Of a stretch of DNA of 16,687 nucleotides, positions 12,723-16,687 are shown in pieces. Position 1 is the first letter of the stretch. Every line of letters begins with the position of its first letter. The stretch is from Deltaproteobacteria bacterium (GTDB lineage Bacteria > Desulfobacterota > Syntrophia > Syntrophales > Smithellaceae). Location: NCBI GenBank assembly GCA_019136325.1, contig JAGVUJ010000105.1, forward strand, positions 1-16,687, given 5' to 3'. Below the pieces are notes generated by a model that saw only the letters and a program-made list of their open reading frames with translations, searched no databases and was not told where the DNA came from. The position numbers and the translations under genes are program-made.

Positions 12723-13910
12723 ATGGATAAACGTTACATGCGGGAAATGACTTTTAATGAGCGCTCTTATGTGGCGACGGATTCGATCTGCGCTCCGCTG
12801 GCCAACCAGTTTGTTTTCGACGGAGAAGGAACGCTTGATCCGCATCTCTGGCGCACTGCCGTAACGGTTGCCTCCCAGGCCAATCCCGGCGCGCGTCTGG
12901 TTCTCAAGGGGCATGTGGGTTGGAGTCGCTGGGTCGATTCCGGGATCAGTCCGCGTGTACGCGAGGTGGATGGCAGTCTCTGGAACGGATTTGATCCTGA
13001 AGGCGCTCCGTTTCTCAAAAAATCCCTGCCGTTCCGCGAAAATCCCACCTGCGAGGTGATTCTCGTTCATGGTCCGGTTCCACGGGTTGTTTTTCGCACG
13101 CATCACGGCGTGATGGACGGCAGGGGAACACTGTTCTGGGCCGAGGACGTTTTTCGGGCCTTACGGGGAGAAGACCTTATCGGATCTTCGTCGTCCATGA
13201 CAGAAGTTCAGATGTGCAAACGTTTTCAGGATCAGTTTCGCAAAGCCTTTCCTGTCGAACATATCGCTCCGACCGGTTTGCCGCAGGGCGATGCCCACGG
13301 GGTGATCTGGAAGCGACGCAGCCTCCAGACCAGGGTCCCTCTATTGCTGGGACGCTGCATCCGTTTGGCGGCGGAAGAAGCCTGGCGGCATGCGGAAGGA
13401 ATCGTGCGTTTCGCCGTTGCCGTGGATATGCGGCCTCATGTACCGGGTTTGTGCAGCACCGGCAATCTGACGCTGGACCTTTATGTCGAGGTCAAAAAAA
13501 ATACGACGCCGGAACAAATTGCCGAGGACATCGACGTTCAGCTCCGGCGGGGTTACGAAGGCAGAATGAAAAGATTTGATGCGCTGCTTAAACATGTTCC
13601 GCTTGGTCTGATAAGGTTTGTGACCAAAAACATTATTCATCAACGGCATGAAAAAGGCCTCTACGGTCTTTCGGGCATCTTATCCAATCTGGGCTGGGTT
13701 GATCTGACGCTTTTTCAGGGAGCGGGATTTTCCGCCCGGACCTTCTGGGCGATCCCGCCCGCCACGGAATATTTCCCTTTCTTTCTGGTAATGTCGGGAT
13801 ATGAAGGCGGGTCGGAACTGGTGCTTTCCGTCCCCAGAAAACTGGGAAGCGCCGGGAGACTGGATGAAACACTGGAACGTATCGCGCAGGGATTGGAAAA
13901 AAATTACTGA
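12723..13910 (+). CDS. Stand-alone condensation-like (HHxxxDG) acyltransferase
   Basis: 395 aa protein of the CoA-dependent acyltransferase superfamily (NRPS condensation domain, PapA, wax ester synthase and BAHD relatives). The catalytic motif HHGVMDG is at residues 127-133 (THHGVMDGRGT), where His acts as general base. The first half is an N-terminal lobe with WRTAVTVASQANPGARLVLKG. The second half has SNLGWVDL and FPFFLVMSGYEGG in the region of the second conserved (DFGWG-like) element, though no exact DFGWG is visible. The start is ATG at 12723 with AAAGG (12711-12715) 7 nt upstream; ATG 12738 is a possible alternative. It is isolated, with no carrier protein or biosynthetic partner in view, between the redox-operon terminator and a convergent outer-membrane gene. 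The substrate is unknown; transfer of an acyl group to an alcohol or amine is the family expectation. Confidence 0.75.
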   Translation: MDKRYMREMTFNERSYVATDSICAPLANQFVFDGEGTLDPHLWRTAVTVASQANPGARLVLKGHVGWSRWVDSGISPRVREVDGSLWNGFDPEGAPFLKKSLPFRENPTCEVILVHGPVPRVVFRTHHGVMDGRGTLFWAEDVFRALRGEDLIGSSSSMTEVQMCKRFQDQFRKAFPVEHIAPTGLPQGDAHGVIWKRRSLQTRVPLLLGRCIRLAAEEAWRHAEGIVRFAVAVDMRPHVPGLCSTGNLTLDLYVEVKKNTTPEQIAEDIDVQLRRGYEGRMKRFDALLKHVPLGLIRFVTKNIIHQRHEKGLYGLSGILSNLGWVDLTLFQGAGFSARTFWAIPPATEYFPFFLVMSGYEGGSELVLSVPRKLGSAGRLDETLERIAQGLEKNY

Positions 13911-13960
13911 AAAAACACCCTGATGGGTTCACTGCTTGCACCACAACATGATGAGAAACG

Positions 13961-14794
13961 CTAGAAACGATAAACGGTTTTGAGCTGAAAAAAATGACCC
14001 TGAGGAGAATTTTCGGTATAAACATCATACAAGTAAGTGAAGGTGACACTGAGCCATGAAAAACGATAGTAAAAATCGGCGCCTGCGGAAACAGTTTCCC
14101 GGGCGCTGTCATCGATCTTCAAGCCGTTCTTTTTCTTATCCCGGCTGAGCATCCAGTTGATCGACGGTCCTATTTTGAATTTGTCCGTAAGATGATAGCC
14201 CAGAAGGCATTGCAGATGTATTTCGTCGCCCGGCAGAACATCAGTCGATTCATTCTCAAGACGGAAGAAATATTTTGCGGCGGCATCGATGCTGAAATTT
14301 CCCCAGGTCTTGTGCAGAAAAATTACCGGTTTGATGTCGAATTGATTCGAGCCGATGTTGGCTGATTTTGCAGAGCTGTATTTGCCTGTGGGATATTCCA
14401 GAAATATCATCGGGAGAATATCAACGTTTCGAATCGGCAGAAAATAACCGGCGCCGAGATTGATGTCGCCAAGACCGGAAGATTCCTGATTCAGGGAATC
14501 GATTTTCGTGTAACCGAACGGAACCAGAGCGGTGGCGACAAAATCAGGAGAGTAATAACATAGACGGAGAAGTTCCTGAGTGCTGGAGAGGCCGAAATCC
14601 TTTGTGCCGGCGTCGCCTGTTTTATCGGTTATTTTATCGGCGGCATACACGGAAGTATAGGTGAGAAAATAAGATCCTGCTTTTGCGCGCGAACCGTCAT
14701 AAAAATTAACGGCGGCGGCGATATTCGGTGTTACAGCCGACAGAAACAAACCAATCATGAGAAAAGGCAGGTATGATAATGATTTGATATACAT
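13961..14794 (-). CDS. Outer-membrane beta-barrel protein, phenol-degradation MetA-like family
   Basis: 277 aa. The N-terminus is a signal peptide (about residues 1-28, MYIKSLSYLPFLMIGLFLSA then a TPNIAAA cleavage region). The rest alternates polar and aromatic residues as in beta strands, and the protein ends in VYRF with a terminal Phe, the classic outer-membrane assembly signal. GLGDINLGAGYFLP, followed by an EYPTGKYSS segment, recalls the MetA-pathway-of-phenol-degradation/putative transporter family (inference from pattern). Transport of hydrophobic compounds is often suggested for that family but rarely shown. The ribosome site AGGAG (complement of 14798-14802) is very close to the ATG. 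It is convergent with the acyltransferase (50 nt between stops) and divergent from the CoA-transferase gene. Confidence 0.78.
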   Translation of the reverse strand: MYIKSLSYLPFLMIGLFLSAVTPNIAAAVNFYDGSRAKAGSYFLTYTSVYAADKITDKTGDAGTKDFGLSSTQELLRLCYYSPDFVATALVPFGYTKIDSLNQESSGLGDINLGAGYFLPIRNVDILPMIFLEYPTGKYSSAKSANIGSNQFDIKPVIFLHKTWGNFSIDAAAKYFFRLENESTDVLPGDEIHLQCLLGYHLTDKFKIGPSINWMLSRDKKKNGLKIDDSARETVSAGADFYYRFSWLSVTFTYLYDVYTENSPQGHFFQLKTVYRF

Positions 14795-14823
14795 GATCTC
14801 CTCTGTTTATTTGAAAGGTTGGA

Positions 14824-14851
14824 TTTATACAAAAATTGCAGACAGAAGCAA
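14824..14851 (-). promoter_or_regulatory. Candidate promoter of the outer-membrane protein gene
   Basis: On the minus strand: TTGCTT (complement of 14846-14851), 16-nt spacer, TATAAA (complement of 14824-14829), about 30 nt upstream of the start codon. The -35 box is weak. Confidence 0.35.
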
Positions 14852-14854
14852 AGT

Positions 14855-14880
14855 AAAAAATTAAAAACCTTTAATTTTTT
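14855..14880. repeat. 11-bp AT-only inverted repeat between divergent promoters
   Basis: AAAAAATTAAA (14855-14865) and TTTAATTTTTT (14870-14880), perfect, around AACC. It lies directly between the two divergent promoters. It could be a shared operator, or a bidirectional, terminator-like hairpin. Confidence 0.6.
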
Positions 14881-14905
14881 CATGGGTCATGCTGGTTTAA
14901 TTTCC

Positions 14906-14934
14906 TTGACAGTCTCATACCGTCTTCATATAAT
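14906..14934 (+). promoter_or_regulatory. Perfect-consensus sigma70 promoter of the CoA-transferase gene
   Basis: TTGACA (14906-14911), exactly 17 nt, TATAAT (14929-14934). It matches consensus at all 12 positions. The predicted start is near 14941, giving a leader of about 127 nt. Confidence 0.85.
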
Positions 14935-14939
14935 TCAAA

Positions 14940-14968
14940 AAGCAAAAAATGAAAAAAAGTTTTTGCTT
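14940..14968 (+). promoter_or_regulatory. 5'-terminal leader hairpin
   Basis: AAGCAAAAA (14940-14948) pairs perfectly with TTTTTGCTT (14960-14968), with an 11-nt A-rich loop. The stem starts at the predicted transcription start, so it would cap the mRNA 5' end. A role in stability or control of the long leader is inferred. Confidence 0.45.
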
Positions 14969-15067
14969 CAGGATCAGCTCTTCTTTCTGTTAGAATCTTT
15001 GACGCGATGATGTTTGAGCAACGGCGTAAAATAATTTGAAACCCCGCAAACGGAAAAGGTAAATATT

Positions 15068-16687
15068 ATGTGGAAGTATAAGGTTGTTTCTCCCAGCGAG
15101 GTCCTGTCGAAAATAGAACCGGGCATGACGATTTTTTTGGGCACCGGGATGGCGGAACCGCGCTCGCTGGTTAAAAATCTCATGGCGTCGGAAGAGCCCA
15201 ACCTGCAGGATTTGGAATTAATCCAACTGGTCAGTATCGGAGATACGATACCGATTGATGAAAGATATTCCCGTAAATTCAGACTGAGAACATTTTTTTC
15301 CGGCTGGATTGCCTCCGAAGCCGTCAGCGCAGGAAGAATTGATCTCATTCCCAGCCGATTTTCCAAAATACCCCAGTTATTTAAATCGGGGGCTATTCAT
15401 ATTGACGCCGCCTTCGTTCAGATTTCGAAGCCGGATGAAAACGGTTACGCCTGCCTGGTCGGCGTTGATGTGGAACGACAGGCCATGGAAGCCGCCCACC
15501 TGGTTGTCGGCGAAGTGAATGAACTCGCTCCCCATATCATGGGAGATACGCTGGTTCACATGGATGAATTTGATTATTTCGTCGAGTCGACGGAAACACC
15601 GCTCTATATTCCCCGCTGGCCGGTGGAGGATGTTTTTCTGAAAATCGCTTCTAATATCGCGTCAGTGGTAGAAGACGGCAGTTGCATATCTCTCGGTATC
15701 GGACCTCTTTATGAAGCTCTGGCCGTGCAACTGGTCACAAAAAAAAATCTGGGATTCCATTCTCCTTTTTTCACCGATGCGGTGATGGACCTTATAAAAA
15801 GCGGAGCCGTTACCAACAGGCACAAGGGCGCTTTTCGCGGCAAGAGTTCCGCCTCCTATCTGCTGGGCAGTAAAGAATTGATGCAGTGGCTGGATCACAA
15901 TCCTCTGATCGAATTTCAACCCGAGGATGTGATTATGGATCCGAAAGTGATCGGCAGCAACGACCGGATGATGGCCATTCTTCCGGCGAGAAAAATCGAT
16001 CTGACGGGAAATGTCGCTCTGCATGCCGGCAAGGGGGATGTCACCGCCGGTCCGGGCAATGTTCAGGAACTTTTGATCGGGGCGTCGCTTTCCAAAAACG
16101 GCCGCACAATCTTCGGCCTTCCCAGCCGCAACCGGAAGGGCATGCCCAACATCGTTCTTTCCGTCGATAATTTGCCTTTCCAGTTTACCAATCGTGAATC
16201 CATGGATCTGGTGGCGACGGAATACGGTGTGGCCTATCTCATGGGCAAAACCATGCGGGAACGCGCTCAGGAGCTGATTGATATCGCGCATCCCGATGAC
16301 CGGGAGGAACTGGTCAAACAAGCCAAGGAAGCGAAGCTGCTTTATGCCGATCAGATTTATTTCCCCGAGTCCGGTCATCTTTACCCTTCCAGGCTGATTG
16401 GCACGCATGAGTTCAAGGATGACCTGAAAGTCCTTTTCCGTCCCATTAAACCTTCCGACGAAGAAAAGATGCGGGACTTGTTCTACCGGTTTTCCGATCA
16501 GGCCGTTTATTCCCGCTACTTCACGTCCATTAAAACAATGCCTCATAAAAAGATGCAGGAATACGTCAATGTGAATTACCGCTGGGTCATGTCCATCGTC
16601 GGCGTTGTCGAAGCGGCGGGCACGGAAAAAATAATTGCCGAAGCGCGATACGCCCGCACGAAGCAGGACGCCTTTGCCGATGTCGCG
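15068..16687 (+). CDS. Acetyl-CoA hydrolase/transferase fused to GNAT acetyltransferase (3' end outside window)
   Basis: 540 codons, open to the window end, so partial. Residues ~1-200 and ~205-430 form the two halves of an acetyl-CoA hydrolase/4-hydroxybutyrate CoA-transferase-type protein: PGMTIFLGTGMAEP near the N-terminus, the LGIGPLYEALA glycine-rich region near 208, and HAGKGDVTAGPGNVQELLIG followed by GRTIFGLPSRN near 319. A link (YFPESGHLYPSRLIGTHEF) leads to a GNAT-like domain from about residue 454 (LFRPIKPSDEEKMRDLFYRF) that runs off the end before its acetyl-CoA motif. The start is ATG at 15068 with GGAAAAGG (15052-15059) 8 nt upstream. The likely reaction is CoA transfer between acyl-CoA and acetate or another acid. 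The GNAT part may acetylate a protein or serve in regulation. The promoter is a perfect consensus with a ~127-nt leader. Confidence 0.85.
   Translation, partial: MWKYKVVSPSEVLSKIEPGMTIFLGTGMAEPRSLVKNLMASEEPNLQDLELIQLVSIGDTIPIDERYSRKFRLRTFFSGWIASEAVSAGRIDLIPSRFSKIPQLFKSGAIHIDAAFVQISKPDENGYACLVGVDVERQAMEAAHLVVGEVNELAPHIMGDTLVHMDEFDYFVESTETPLYIPRWPVEDVFLKIASNIASVVEDGSCISLGIGPLYEALAVQLVTKKNLGFHSPFFTDAVMDLIKSGAVTNRHKGAFRGKSSASYLLGSKELMQWLDHNPLIEFQPEDVIMDPKVIGSNDRMMAILPARKIDLTGNVALHAGKGDVTAGPGNVQELLIGASLSKNGRTIFGLPSRNRKGMPNIVLSVDNLPFQFTNRESMDLVATEYGVAYLMGKTMRERAQELIDIAHPDDREELVKQAKEAKLLYADQIYFPESGHLYPSRLIGTHEFKDDLKVLFRPIKPSDEEKMRDLFYRFSDQAVYSRYFTSIKTMPHKKMQEYVNVNYRWVMSIVGVVEAAGTEKIIAEARYARTKQDAFADVA

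Overview
The window looks like chromosomal DNA of an anaerobic deltaproteobacterial-type organism. A Syntrophus/Smithella-like member of the Syntrophobacterota is my best guess. The reasons are inference from gene content: a class I (oxygen-sensitive Fe-S) two-subunit fumarase, a four-subunit pyruvate:ferredoxin oxidoreductase followed by a soluble NADH-dehydrogenase/diaphorase module, a CoA-transferase/GNAT fusion, Gram-negative outer-membrane protein features, and the tRNA-Ser–ffs–dnaX–ybaB–recR gene order common in proteobacteria.

Layout. (1) 19-3282, housekeeping block: tRNA-Ser(GGA), the small SRP RNA, then dnaX, ybaB and recR in one likely operon (DNA replication and recombinational repair). 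(2) 3281-3563, gene-free and filled with repeats: a 119-nt imperfect inverted repeat that overlaps the recR stop codon, then a hairpin repeat whose relative recurs after fumA. (3) 3564-6378, fumarase locus: the alpha subunit is separated from its intact beta subunit by about 1.4 kb of AT-rich DNA. That DNA holds a second repeat copy bounded by 9-bp inverted ends, decayed small hydrophobic reading frames, a diverged and truncated first copy of the beta gene, and a HigBA-like toxin-antitoxin pair with its own promoter. (4) 6408-12609, a seven-gene redox operon with a good promoter (overlapped by a Fur-box-like palindrome) and a clear terminator: porC-porD-porA-porB followed by HoxE/F/U-like (NuoE/F/G-N-terminal-like) subunits. 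(5) 12723-13910, a stand-alone HHxxxDG acyltransferase. (6) 13961-14794, minus strand, an outer-membrane beta-barrel protein. (7) 15068-16687, an acetyl-CoA hydrolase/transferase with a C-terminal GNAT domain, cut by the window end and preceded by a perfect-consensus sigma70 promoter.

How the parts may work together (inference): POR makes or uses reduced ferredoxin, and the adjacent NADH-binding flavoprotein module could connect the POR couple to NAD(H), directly or with electron bifurcation/confurcation. Fumarase and the CoA-transferase fit the same acetyl-CoA/pyruvate/C4-acid metabolism. The most unusual items are the POR-diaphorase operon without hydrogenase or formate dehydrogenase catalytic subunits, and the fumarase pair interrupted by a toxin-antitoxin module next to a paralogous beta-gene remnant. 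No CRISPR array, rRNA, intact insertion sequence or phage gene is visible. Residue and base counts were made by eye.
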